Assembly: GCF_030411735.1 (NCBI RefSeq)
Contig: NW_026848186.1
Location: forward strand, 79,947-143,946
DNA length: 64,000 bases
Source: Phialemonium atrogriseum
Lineage: Eukaryota > Ascomycota > Sordariomycetes > Cephalothecales > Cephalothecaceae
Reading direction: 5' to 3'
Both the position numbers and the translations under genes were made by a program. Positions 42,013-52,054 of this stretch are shown here, in pieces; positions within the stretch are counted from its first letter, which is position 1, and every line of letters starts with the position of its first letter. A model generated the notes under the pieces. That model ran no database searches, was not told the DNA's origin, and worked only from the letters and a program-made list of their open reading frames with translations.

Positions 42013-44301
42013 ATGGACCCGTTATCGATACCGGCCAGCATCATAGGCATTGCTGCCTTCTGCGGCAAGTTCGTGCACGCCGCCGCCCAGTTCGTCAACG
42101 ACGCGCGAGAGGTTCCCGAGGTGATCACCGAGTTCTACGAGAACACCCGCAACCTGCAGACGTCCCTGCTGAACCTCGGCCACGTCCTCAAGCAGAGGCC
42201 CGGTCCGCGGCCCTTCGAGCGCGACCACTACCAGAACATCTTCCAGATCGCCCAGTCGTGCCAGGCCGCCCTCGAGAGACTGGACAGCAAGCTACCCGAC
42301 GTGCCGGATGACCCCAGCTCGTTCGCCAAGGCCCGGATGAACATGGCCATGTCCCTGAAATCCAACACCATCCAGCAGACCATGGTCCACATCGGCTCCT
42401 ACACCCAGGTGCTCCAGCTGAGCCTCATCACCCTGTCGCTCGGCACACTCTGGGGCACGCAGAAGTCGCAGGAGAGGGTCACCGCCGAGGTCCGCAACCT
42501 CAAAGACAGCATCCGCTCGGCGAACCTATTGGCCCTTCCAGGACAAGGCACGGCCGCCCAGTCCCGGCTGACCGAGATGGAAGACGACGTCGCCGACGCC
42601 AACATGACCGTGAAGCGTGAGATACAGGCGTGGAGGCTAACGGTCGAGGACGTTGCCGCCGCCGTCTCCCTCCACGACCCCGACGACCTCTCTCTCGACG
42701 GGAGGTCGCTCCGGCCCGACGTCCTCTCCCTCGACGACCGGTCGTTGTCGCACCACCGCGGCATCCCCTCCAACATTGGCATCGACATGGCTCTGGACGC
42801 CGAGACAAGGACATTCGACCCCGAGCCCGAGGTCGTCGACTGCCCCAGCCTCGACATCCTGCAGCACCAGCTCGAGCAGAACCAGAAGATGGTCCTCCTG
42901 CTCGTCAAGAGCGACATCTTCCTCAAGGCCTCGTTCTACCAGCGCAAGGCCATCCGATGGAAGGAGAAGCTGGCCGAGGTGCACATGGTCCCCTTCGACT
43001 ATCGTGAGCGAGTAGACATGAACGAGTTCCTGGCGGATATCCTGCTGGGGAGCGAAACCAAGGAGAGCAGGAGGGAAGGGCGGGAGATCCTTGAGGCCCT
43101 GCTTGCCGAGGAGTGCAGCCGAGAGAGGGAGGCCAGGGACCAGGACCGGAGATGCCGTCTATACCACAAGCTGGGCAACGTCTACATGGCCGTCGAGGGC
43201 GACGTGAAGCAGGCGATCAAGATGCTCAACCGCGCGTTCGAGGGCCGACGCCAGATCGTCCCGATGCCCGTCAACCTCGTCATCGAGTCCGGCGAGTTGC
43301 TGGTCAGGGCCCTGCAGCTGGACCAGGCCTTCGACGAGGCCCGCGGATACATGGAGTGGATCCGCCAGACGCTGCGGCCCAAGACGGTGCCCGAGCCGGT
43401 CTCGTCGCCGTCCGACCTCGCGTTCGGGTGGTGCAAGGAGAGGGGCTTCGACGTCAACGTCCCGGGCTTCTCCTTCGACGAGTGCGACCCGACCCGCGGC
43501 ACCTCACCCCTCCACCTGGCCGTCAAGGAGGAGAACACGGCCGTGCTGCGCCAGATGGTCGACCAGGTCGCCAACTTCGAGCGACCCGACGATGCCGACG
43601 GCGCGACGCCGCTCCTCCTCGCCGCGGGCACGCGCAACACCGAGACGACGGCCCTGCTGCTGGACCACGGCGCGCGCGCCGACGCGCGCGACCGCGGCGG
43701 CAAGACGCCGCTGCACCGGTGCAGCCAGGCCAAGGGCGGCGGCGTCAAGGTGGCGGGCCAGCTGCTCGCGAGCCGGCCGGACCTGCTCAACAGCCCCGAC
43801 GGGTCCGGCCGCACCGCGCTGTTCATGGCGGCCGAGAACGGCAACGCCAAGCTGACGCTCGCCCTCCTGTCCCGCGGCGCGGGGCCGGACCTGCCCGAGC
43901 ATCACGGCCGAACGGCGCTGTACCGCGTCTGCGAGCGCGCCGACGACGCCATGGCACGCGCGCTGCTCGAGCACGGCGCCAACCCCAATGCGAGGGGTCC
44001 GGGTTTGCGCACCCCTCTCCTGGCGGCCATCGACGCGGTGGCGCTGATCTCCGACAAGGTGGCCGTGGTGCGCGCGCTGCTGGAGCGCGGCGCGGACCCG
44101 GCCGCCGCCGACGCCGACGGGGTCAACGCCTTCGGCGCCGTGGGCAAGGCCGGGTTCTCGACAGAGATTAGGCGCCTGCTGCAGCAGGCCAGCGCCGACC
44201 GCCGCCGCTCCAGCACCTGTTCCGCTGCGTCGGGCGCCAGCCGCGGGTCGAGTAATAGTAGCCTCGATTCGAAGCCGCCTAGGACCCGGCGGCGGTTCTG
44301 A
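42013..44301 (+). CDS. PigL_N / TPR-like / ankyrin repeat protein
   Basis: One exon, 762 residues. The start MDPLSIPASIIGIAAFCGKF is typical of the fungal N-terminal domain (PigL_N/Helo-like) found in front of STAND-type NLR proteins; it covers about 1-200 as helices. Residues about 275-450 are helical and look TPR-like (CRLYHKLGNVYMAVEGDVKQAIKML, VIESGELLVRALQLDQAFDEARGYM). From about 496 to 720 there are six or seven ankyrin repeats (TSPLHLAVKEENTAVL, ATPLLLAAGTRNTETTALLL, KTPLHRCSQAK, RTALFMAAENGNAKLTLALL, RTALYRVCERAD, RTPLLAAIDAVA). No P-loop or NACHT/NB-ARC motif lies between. Many fungal NLR-like proteins of this kind act in non-self recognition; that role is inference for this one. 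Composition matches its neighbours. Confidence 0.8.
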   Translation: MDPLSIPASIIGIAAFCGKFVHAAAQFVNDAREVPEVITEFYENTRNLQTSLLNLGHVLKQRPGPRPFERDHYQNIFQIAQSCQAALERLDSKLPDVPDDPSSFAKARMNMAMSLKSNTIQQTMVHIGSYTQVLQLSLITLSLGTLWGTQKSQERVTAEVRNLKDSIRSANLLALPGQGTAAQSRLTEMEDDVADANMTVKREIQAWRLTVEDVAAAVSLHDPDDLSLDGRSLRPDVLSLDDRSLSHHRGIPSNIGIDMALDAETRTFDPEPEVVDCPSLDILQHQLEQNQKMVLLLVKSDIFLKASFYQRKAIRWKEKLAEVHMVPFDYRERVDMNEFLADILLGSETKESRREGREILEALLAEECSREREARDQDRRCRLYHKLGNVYMAVEGDVKQAIKMLNRAFEGRRQIVPMPVNLVIESGELLVRALQLDQAFDEARGYMEWIRQTLRPKTVPEPVSSPSDLAFGWCKERGFDVNVPGFSFDECDPTRGTSPLHLAVKEENTAVLRQMVDQVANFERPDDADGATPLLLAAGTRNTETTALLLDHGARADARDRGGKTPLHRCSQAKGGGVKVAGQLLASRPDLLNSPDGSGRTALFMAAENGNAKLTLALLSRGAGPDLPEHHGRTALYRVCERADDAMARALLEHGANPNARGPGLRTPLLAAIDAVALISDKVAVVRALLERGADPAAADADGVNAFGAVGKAGFSTEIRRLLQQASADRRRSSTCSAASGASRGSSNSSLDSKPPRTRRRF

Positions 44302-44624
44302 TGTGGGGGTTTCCCAGTTTCGGTTTTTATTTCTGCCTTTGCTGCGGACTCCCGCGCAGCTGGCGGCGGTTCAAGTGTGTGTATGGAATTACGGGATGTG
44401 GTTCTAAATTGATATTAGGATGTGTCATGACATGGAAAGGCGTATTGGTTTTTGATCTGGAGACTGGTTGTCAGCATCCGTGAGGAAACAGATCGGCGTC
44501 GGAAATCATGGGAAACTATGGGAAACTTGATATCCAGGAACGAATGACTGATGGGATTGCCGGGTTTGAGAGAGAAAATGATGCCGTATGTAAGGCTGGA
44601 GCATATGGATCAAGCCTTGGGAAG
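44302..44624. other. Short intergenic region
   Basis: Ankyrin-gene 3' UTR; nothing else recognised. Confidence 0.5.
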
Positions 44625-44921
44625 TTAGTCGGCAATGGGAGGTGATATATCAGTGGCCTCCTCGTCAGAACGAGAGGCGATTATGAGACCTGTTGCGAGG
44701 CCAAGTCCAATCCTGGAGAAACATGTCGGCGAGGACGCCTGGAGACTCTTCTCCAGTAAATAGATAGACAAGAGGCTCTTCGCAACGGCAGTAGACGTCC
44801 GGGCAAAGCGTTCCCATGCCAGATGTAGGGCCTCGCTGTATTTATCGCTGGCGATAGTGCCTTGGGCATTGTCAGCTTCTGCGTACCCAAATCCAACGCC
44901 AGGCTCGAGAAGCGGGGGCAA
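44625..44921 (-). pseudogene. Orphan exon-like frame beside the AnmK relic
   Basis: An open minus-strand frame that reads like coding sequence (EPGVGFGYAEADNAQGTIA, YSEALHLAWERFARTSTAVA, SIYLLEKSLQ) and ends at a stop. An AG directly upstream of LPPLLEPG (about 44922) and a GTAGGA donor near 45017 would join it to a segment reading LLFLRTLWSPVRPDI. I recognise no family. It may be the far end of the relic at 45200-45410 or something unrelated. Confidence 0.25.
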
Positions 44922-45199
44922 CCTGGGGCGGTGAATTTACGCAAGGAGGCAGTTCTTATCCTAGACTGCCTTGTTGGCGGCTTGGCTGAGGAGGCTCAGG
45001 GAGTTCCTACCTATCATGAGTGCAGGTGATATCGGGCCGGACAGGGGACCAAAGAGTGCGGAGGAAGAGTAGAGACCTGGCTCACGTGATTCCCTCACTC
45101 GCCGCCAGCATTCCAGTGCCCATAGAGAGTATAGGCAGGATGCTTCACGACATTGGCACTCTCCTTACCACTTGATATCAGAGACCCTGCCATCCACAA

Positions 45200-45410
45200 C
45201 CTCCTTGACCGGGTATAGCATCGCCCCAAACAACATGACTTTCCTCTTGTTCCTCCCCTGCCCATCCCGCCATCCCTGTCGTACTCCCTCTCGCTGTCGG
45301 TGTAGTGGCAGGCCGATGAGCGCGTTTCCTGGACTCGTGTCAAAGTCGTACACGCGGCCCCGTCGATCGGACAGGATGGAGCACACGTCCGCGATGCCGC
45401 CGATGTTCTC
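45200..45410 (-). pseudogene. Decayed anhydro-N-acetylmuramic acid kinase (AnmK) fragment
   Basis: The minus strand reads ENIGGIADVCSILSD, then GRVYDFDTSPGNALI, then, after a frame change at about 45313-45316, CHYTDSEREYDRDGGMGRGG. These correspond in order and spacing to the AnmK core: the NIGGIAN strand, the (F)DTGPGN phosphate loop, and the Y-D-DG motif. AnmK phosphorylates 1,6-anhydroMurNAc from peptidoglycan in bacteria; fungal homologues are annotated but their role is unsettled. The substrate-site Asp expected after PGNALI is lost at the frame break, and Ser replaces the usual Gly in DTGPGN. In-frame stops lie just upstream. The N-terminal SGTS-DG-D motif was not found, so this is a remnant. 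Confidence 0.6.
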
Positions 45411-47334
45411 TCAGCCCCGTCACCGTCTGCCTCTGGAATCGAGGGATCTGATGTCAAAGACGTTCCCCTTGTTGAGCAAGGGCATCGCCATCACAGTCAA
45501 GGTTGATCAGTGCTCAAGGGGTCTTGAGAGTGGAGTCAGTTGAATCTCTATATTTGAACTGTGTAGATTGCCAGATATTTGTTGAAGATGAACCGTCCAG
45601 TCGAGCAGGAATCTACACGTGTAAAGCGAGCAGCAAGATATATCTGACCGATCTCAGCCAACTAGCCAGTGCGTATTATATCACTTGGAATCCCAGACGG
45701 CTGATGTGATGGTGTCGCAAGCACACAGAACGAGGGGATTCTGGGGATGAGTGGGAGACGGAAAACATGGGAGACAAAAGTGAGAAATAGGGAGCCCAAC
45801 GGTAATTCTGCTACCGAGGCTTGTCGTCGAGCAGTGGTCTGGTATTGCAGTGATTTCTTGTGGCACGAACAAGCTTGACTCGTCTCTGGTCTTGGCCTTC
45901 AAAAACCTTGGTCGTTCGGGGGCAATTCCAGGCTTGCTTGGCGACCCATGCAGATTCTGACCTCTCCCTTCAGCCTTTCGTACTTTATGAAGCGGTGTTT
46001 AATCTTGCCACGATGATCCCAATTAATACCCTTCAGCGGATACGAAACTCCGATATCTCCCAGTGTCGGCCACCGGAGGGCTCGGACATCGATAATCCGG
46101 ACAAACCGGCAACATTGCGTTGCGGCTCAAACGAAGTAATGCGAGTGCGCTAATTATATGCCTGACGCAGGCCGAGCATATTGTCATTTACGGGTTAACG
46201 TGACCAAACTGCACGTGGAATCAGGCGAGCGAATGGGGCTCCTATTTTGCCACAACCCCAATGCGGATGCGGTTACATCTTGGGCGGTCCAAGGTCAAAA
46301 GCGTCGTCTGGTGCTGGATTGAAAGCTTCAATTGATGGTCACCCAGCTCCAAGAACAGATTGCAGTGATATTTGGAATTATCCAGTGACGCGTTCAGTAT
46401 ATTGATATGAGATGGAACTTGGCAATGGCTTGGTATTGGTGAGAGCATGTCGATGTCGCTGCTGGATTTCTTGGATGCTTGGGAGAAATCAGGGCAGACG
46501 CTCAAGAATGCTGCCCCTTTTCCCGGCATCGTCGCTGAGTGATCCGCTGCTGCTCTAACGGGGCGCAGCAATAATAGTACGGTGGTTTCTCATATCACTG
46601 ACCCACGTGGTCCTAACTGGTATGGCAACGATTTCACTAACAGTATTATGCCTGGAATTCCCAGAGATATGTTAGCATAGACATTGGATAGTTAAGAGAC
46701 CTTGCTCCGCTCATCACTGAGGCGAGATGATGATGTCGTTATTGGCCGTTAGGAGTACCTGGGCCTGGCGCAAATCAGTGACGATTTCCAGGTACCTCGT
46801 AATGCCCCACAGGGAAGCCGACCTATAGAGCGACCGTGTTGGACCTAGCAGATATCCACAATCGTCGACGTAACGACTGCGCCACGGAGCCCCTTGTTCC
46901 CCCCTTGCAGTCTGTGCACTGATTGGCACTTCCCGCCTTTAAATTTCCTGCTGCGCGCCAAGATGCCAAGACTTGTCAACCCCCCTTCCACTCGTCCTTC
47001 CAGGGTGCTCCTTCGTTTTATCTATTGCCTGAAACTCGCCCATTCCTCAACATCGACATCCAGTCACAGTGTAATCCTCACTTAGAGGTTACTGCATTCT
47101 TCTTTTTTTCGTACGCATTGTACTCCTGACTCTCGTTGAAAAAGAACCCTTTGTTTCGCTTCTTTCGCTGCATCTCCTGCATCCTCCGGCGGAACCGATC
47201 CCAACCACGACGCAAACTGCAACTAATTGACTTTGATATACGACCGGTTTCTCTACCTTTACGTCGCCCCTTAATCGATCGGATCGACCTTTCGTTTAAA
47301 CTTCCGCGGCGAGTCGACGCCAAAAACCTTAAAG
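45411..47334. other. Intergenic region upstream of the glucanosyltransferase
   Basis: About 1.9 kb. It may contain unrecognisable remains of the AnmK-like gene at the left. Open frames at 45860-46153 (+) and 46242-46571 (-) have no domain. The right 350 bp are pyrimidine-rich and should be the leader of the GH72 gene. Confidence 0.45.
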
Positions 47335-49095
47335 ATGGGCTTCACCAAGGCAGCCGTCGCTGCCTCTCTCCTGCTGCTCGGCCAACAGGCTGCGGCTCTG
47401 GACCCGATTGTTATGAAGGTAAGAAGACCGATGTATCCGCCGGCCCGACGACTTCGTCGGGCGTCCGCAGCGGCCTTCTCCGGAGCAGGGGCTAATTGGC
47501 ATCTTTTCAACTCATAGGGAACCAAGTTCTTCTACGAGAACGGCACCCAGTTCTTCATCAAGGGCGTAGCGTACCAACAAGATAGCGCCGCTGGAGGTGC
47601 CTCGACTAATAGCACCAAATTCGTCGACCCTCTTGCCGATGCGGCGAAGTGCAAGCGTGACGTCAAGCTCCTGGCAGATCTCGGCACCAATGCGATCCGC
47701 ACATATGCCATCGACCCTACTGCCGACCACAAGGCGTGCATGCAAATGTTGGATGCTGCCGGTATCTATGTCATCAGCGACCTGAGCGAGCCGTCTCTCT
47801 CCATCAACCGCGACTCTCCTGCATGGGACACGGCCCTGTTCGATCGTTACAAGGCTGTCGTGGACGAGTTGAGCCAATACGAGAACGTCATTGGCTTCTT
47901 TGCTGGCAACGAAGTCTCAAACAACAACAGCAACACCGATGCCTCGGCCTATGTAAAGGCCGCTGTTCGTGACACTAAGCAGTACATCAAATCCAAGGGC
48001 GGCCGGTGGTTGGGCGTCGGATATGCCGCCAACGACGATCCCTTTATCCGCAGCGAGATCGCTCATTACTTCAACTGTGGAAGCCAGGACGAGGCAATTG
48101 ACTTCTGGGGTTACAACATCTACGAGTGGTGCGGCCACAGCACCTTCCAGAAGTCTGGTTATGAGGAACAGGTTGACTTCTTCAAGAACTACTCCGTTCC
48201 CGTCTTCTTTGCCGAGTATGGCTGCAACACCCAAGGTGGTGCCGAGGGCCGCATCTGGGAAGAGACTACTGCTCTCTACTCGTCCGACATGACTGGCGTC
48301 ATCTCTGGTGGTATTGTTTACATGTACTTCCAGGAGGAGAACGACTATGGTAAGGACTTTCGCTCTCTTAAGCGACGTCACCTTTAGCACCTTGGTTTGA
48401 CTAACCGAACATCAGGCCTCGTCAAGATTAACGGCAACGCGGCCACCCCCATGAAGAACTACAACGCCCTCAAGACTAAGCTTGCCTCGGTCAGCCCCTC
48501 CTCCACCGCCAGTTCGGCCTACACGCCGACCAACTCCCCCGCCGCTTGCCCGGCCTTGACCGAGAACTGGGTTGCGTCCAACAACCTCCCGCCGACGCCC
48601 GACTCGACTTTGTGCGACTGCATGTTCAGCTCCCTGTCGTGCGTTCCCGAATCTGGCCTGGACGAGGAGGACTACGGCGCCATCTTCGACTACATCTGCG
48701 ACGCCGATAAGTCGGCGTGCGTAGGCATCAGCGGCAACGTGACGTCGGGCGTCTTCGGCGCCTACTCCATGTGCGGCGCCAAGGAGAAGCTGGGGTACGT
48801 GCTTGACGCGTACTACAAGAACCAGAACAGGGCTTCCACCGCGTGCGACTTCAAGGGCCAGGCCGTTATCACCAAGGCCGCCTCGCCCCAGGGCACGTGC
48901 TCGAAGGCGCTGTCCTCGGCCAGCGCGGTCAACAGTCAGGCTGCCACGGCCACCGCCCCGAGCGGCGGCTCCGCCAAGAGCAGCAACATCGCCGCCCCGA
49001 TCCCGATGAAGAACGCGTTCACCATCGGCGAGCTTGCCGTGGGCCTGTACGTGATCGTCGCTATGGGTGTCGGCGCGGGTATGGTGCTGCTGTAA
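47335..49095 (+). CDS. GPI-anchored beta-1,3-glucanosyltransferase (GH72 with X8/CBM43)
   Basis: Three exons (47335-47418, 47518-48349, 48416-49095) give 531 residues. It cuts and re-ligates beta-1,3-glucan chains in the cell wall (Gel/Gas family). Residues 1-19 are a signal peptide. The GH72 domain spans about 20-330 and has the acid/base Glu160 in FFAGNEVSN and nucleophile Glu261 in VFFAEYGCNT; these numbers match what I recall for Gel1. A Cys-rich X8/CBM43 domain follows (about 365-465; CDCMFSSLSCV, YICDADKSACVG, YSMCGAKEKLG). A Ser/Ala-rich linker and a hydrophobic C-terminal helix (ELAVGLYVIVAMGVGAGMVLL) after a small-residue site fit a GPI signal. The X8 domain places it with the Gas1/Gel4 type, not with the shorter Gel1 type. 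Confidence 0.96.
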
Positions 49096-49963
49096 GGAAA
49101 GGTGGGGGATGTATACATGTCTGTGGAAACCTGGGGAACTGGACCACAAATATCAGAGCGCTCTTTTTCTTATTTATTGTTTCTCGTCTAGTTGCGCATC
49201 TAGATGCCAGATATATCCTGTCTGGCTGTACATGTAGGATATAGTCTTGGTAGACAGATGCGAAGTTCATAATTTCGGGATACCAAGTACTCTACTATGT
49301 AATATCCGGTATTGATTTTGTTTCTTGACTTGAATCACGGTGCAATAGGTGCCGATGCTGTGCTATGATGCTTCTGTCGATGGGTACCCTTAGACGAGGG
49401 CCCTGCCCCGGACCGTTGAACTCTGTTTCTGCTTGCATATTACATTGGAGTACCCTGAGGGGATGCTCCAGAAGACTAGAAATGGAATATGGAAGCTTCT
49501 GTCTAGCATGGCCGACTTGCGTGTCGCCTCAAACAACCCAGCTTCGGTAGGTACCTGCCTACTAATTTAATCCGTACCTAGGTACCACAAACCGCCCCAA
49601 CCTTGCTCCAAGACGGCCATAGCTCTTCTTATCGGGCCATATCAACTTTCCCAAGCTTTGGATTCGGCATCGCAGCTTCTCCCTTTGGCATTCCTGTTCC
49701 CTTCGGTATCCCCCACTATCGTTTTTGACTTTGGAGCGCCGATCACTGTCCTCCAACCTCCTCTTTAATCGCCAGTTCTCATTCCTTCCTCACGCCACGC
49801 TTGGATTCCACAGAACGAGGGAAAAGACCAAAACCCCCACCACATCCCACCTCCAGCTAGCCCATCCACAGCTGTTCACCACTCACTCACTCCCTTATCG
49901 AAAGCCCATACGACGTCGTCTCATTACGCGAACCCCTTATTTGCAGCCCTGCCGCATTTCAGA
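49096..49963. other. Intergenic region
   Basis: GH72 3' UTR and the promoter and leader of the promethin-like gene. No gene recognised. Near 49550-49590 there is a TACCTA/TAGGTA-rich stretch. Confidence 0.5.
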
Positions 49964-50891
49964 ATGACTTTGACCGCTGCCGCGCCGTGGGCGCTGTCCT
50001 TTGCGCAGCGCCAGGTCGACCGTGCCGTCTCTCCAGATTCCCGACGGCGTGCGTGGGATGGCATCACGGCCTTTGCTGTTGCGCGCCCGCTGCTATTCGT
50101 GAGTACCCACACCATGCTACTCCCCCCCCCTCCCCTTCCTTCCCATATGCCATTTCCGGCCCGCCTCGAACAAACCAACAACCACCCCCCCACCCCCCCA
50201 AAAGAACCAGACTAACACAAAACCCCCAACCCCCCCCCCCGGAAAGACCTTCCTCTCCCTAAACCTAGCCCTCTCCTCAGGCCCCCTCCTCCTCTTCGTC
50301 TCCTTCGTCCTCCTGACGACCGTCCTCGCCCTCGGCGCCGCCCTCGCCTTCGTCCTCTTCTGGACCGGCGCCGCCCTTCTCGTGCTCGCCGCCGCGCTCT
50401 CCGCCTCGGTCGCCGCCGCGACGTGCCTGTGGCTCTGGTGCTTCGCCGCCTACGTCGTCGGCCAGCGGGTGTTGTTGTTCGGGCGGGGGGCCGCGGCCGA
50501 GACGGCCGAGGAGACCGTGGCTGGTGCCGGGACTGCTGGTACGAGGGGAGATGGTAGTAGTGGTGGTGGTGGTGCCGCCAGTGACGGTCACGAGGGCGAG
50601 GGCAAGGGCGTTGATCACCCCTACCGGACTGTGCGGATCATCAACATGGGCGATGGGGCAGGTGGAGACGAGGTGAAGCAACAGGATGGCCAGCAGGAGG
50701 AGACGCAGAAGGATGAGGAGGGAACGGTCCAGGACACGGAGCAGGACACGGAGGACACGCAAGATACACAGGATACAGACCAGGACACAGACCAGGACAC
50801 AGACACCACGCAAGACTCGCAGGAGACGCAGCAGGAGGCCCACCAGCAGCACAGCGATAGTGGCGCCCCGGTCGAGAAGCGGACCCTATAG
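49964..50891 (+). CDS. Promethin-like (LDAF1/LDO family) membrane protein
   Basis: Two exons (49964-50098 and 50247-50891) give 259 residues; the intron GTGAGT..GACTAAC..GGAAAG joins ARPLLF to TFLSLN in phase 0 and contains a poly-C tract. Residues 1-38 form an amphipathic N-terminus. A hydrophobic block (about 36-125; TTVLALGAALAFVLFWTGAA, LVLAAALSASVAAATCLWLW) forms hairpin-like membrane segments typical of promethin, which works with seipin where lipid droplets form at the ER. The C-terminal half is hydrophilic and ends in an acidic repeat (QDT/EDT units, about 206-245). Identification rests on the hydropathy layout and small size, so it is less certain than the enzymes. A lipid-droplet hydrolase lies elsewhere in the window, but the distance (33 kb) gives no link. 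Confidence 0.65.
50731..50840 (+). repeat. Coding minisatellite (Asp-Thr-Gln units)
   Basis: A degenerate tandem array of 6- to 15-nt units of the form GA(C/T)ACG or CAGGACACA encodes alternating Q/E-D-T in the tail of the promethin-like protein. Near-perfect 15-nt repeats at about 50776-50808 suggest recent slippage. Confidence 0.75.
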
Positions 50892-52054
50892 GACAGTACT
50901 CGCTACGTCAACGGTGTCCCCTCGCCCTAGTTCTGGCCCAACGCTGCGCCTTGACCGACGGGGCCTTTGCGAGTCATGCGTCGCCCACCAGGCCTGTCTA
51001 CCTTTTTTCTTTTTTTGCTTTGCTTGGGGGCGCACAAGAGGTATATGGGATCGATTAAGGGACCTCTCTGGCACGGCCTGATACCCTGCGGGAACTATAG
51101 TTATTTTTTGGGATTCCCGTGCGAATCTCCTCTGGCGTTGGGGATTACTACGCATATAATGGGATGGCTGGTACGGTTAGGTTAAAAGGCGCTGGGAACT
51201 TGTTCATTATTAGATAGAGTAGGTTAGATGGCTTCAAACAAGATCATCCTCCATGGCATGCAAGCGTGGCAAGTCAGAGCTGGATGGATGTGGATGTATG
51301 ATGCGTGTGTCTATTGTTGCATGCCGGTCTGATCTAAACTCCCACCGAACAAAAAGCAAAGACCACACACACAGTTGAGCCGCCAAGATAGCCAGTAGCA
51401 TCTTCATATCCACCACCCCTACCTTTCTACCAGACCCGAGCAAAGATGCCGTCGAGAAGAGGCCGTCCCCGCATCTGTCCCTCTCGGCAGGTAGCTAGCT
51501 AAGCAGGTCTAACAGTCGTTGAATTGCGCGAGAACTCCAATATCCGAACACCTCAAAAACTCCTTCTCCCCTTCCTTCTCCCTCAAACACCATAATGCTA
51601 CGGCACGGCACCCGCCCGCTCCGTGCCTGTATATGTTTGTTTCCCCCCCATCGTCCCCTCTTGAGTCTTACGTGGTGTTTATCTTCCTGTCCCTATTCTC
51701 CCCGCCCCTTGATCCGTTTATGCACAACGTGCGCAGTTATATTCCTACAAATACAAGACGTCCCCGAGTCTCTCTCTTTTTTTCTTATCCCGGAGAAACA
51801 AAGGTGGGGGGGATGAAGAGGGTTAGAGCAAATTAAGACCGAGCAAGTAAAAGAAGAATAGAGCGAGTAAATGAAATAAAAAGTACGGGTTCGACGGGTG
51901 TTGCGTCGGTGAGCAAGTACAGAGAGAGAGAGAGAATGGTTTCCAGCGTCGGTGATGGGGGACGTTTGAAATCCCTTGGGGTAGCGAACTCTTGGTGTGC
52001 GATTGAACACCGAGGGTGATGGTCTCGGGGGAACTTTGGGAGACATCTGCAAAA
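50892..52054. other. Convergent intergenic region
   Basis: Between the promethin-like and INO80 3' ends. No gene recognised. A short GA repeat (AGAGAGAGAGAGAGA) lies at about 51920-51935. Confidence 0.5.
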
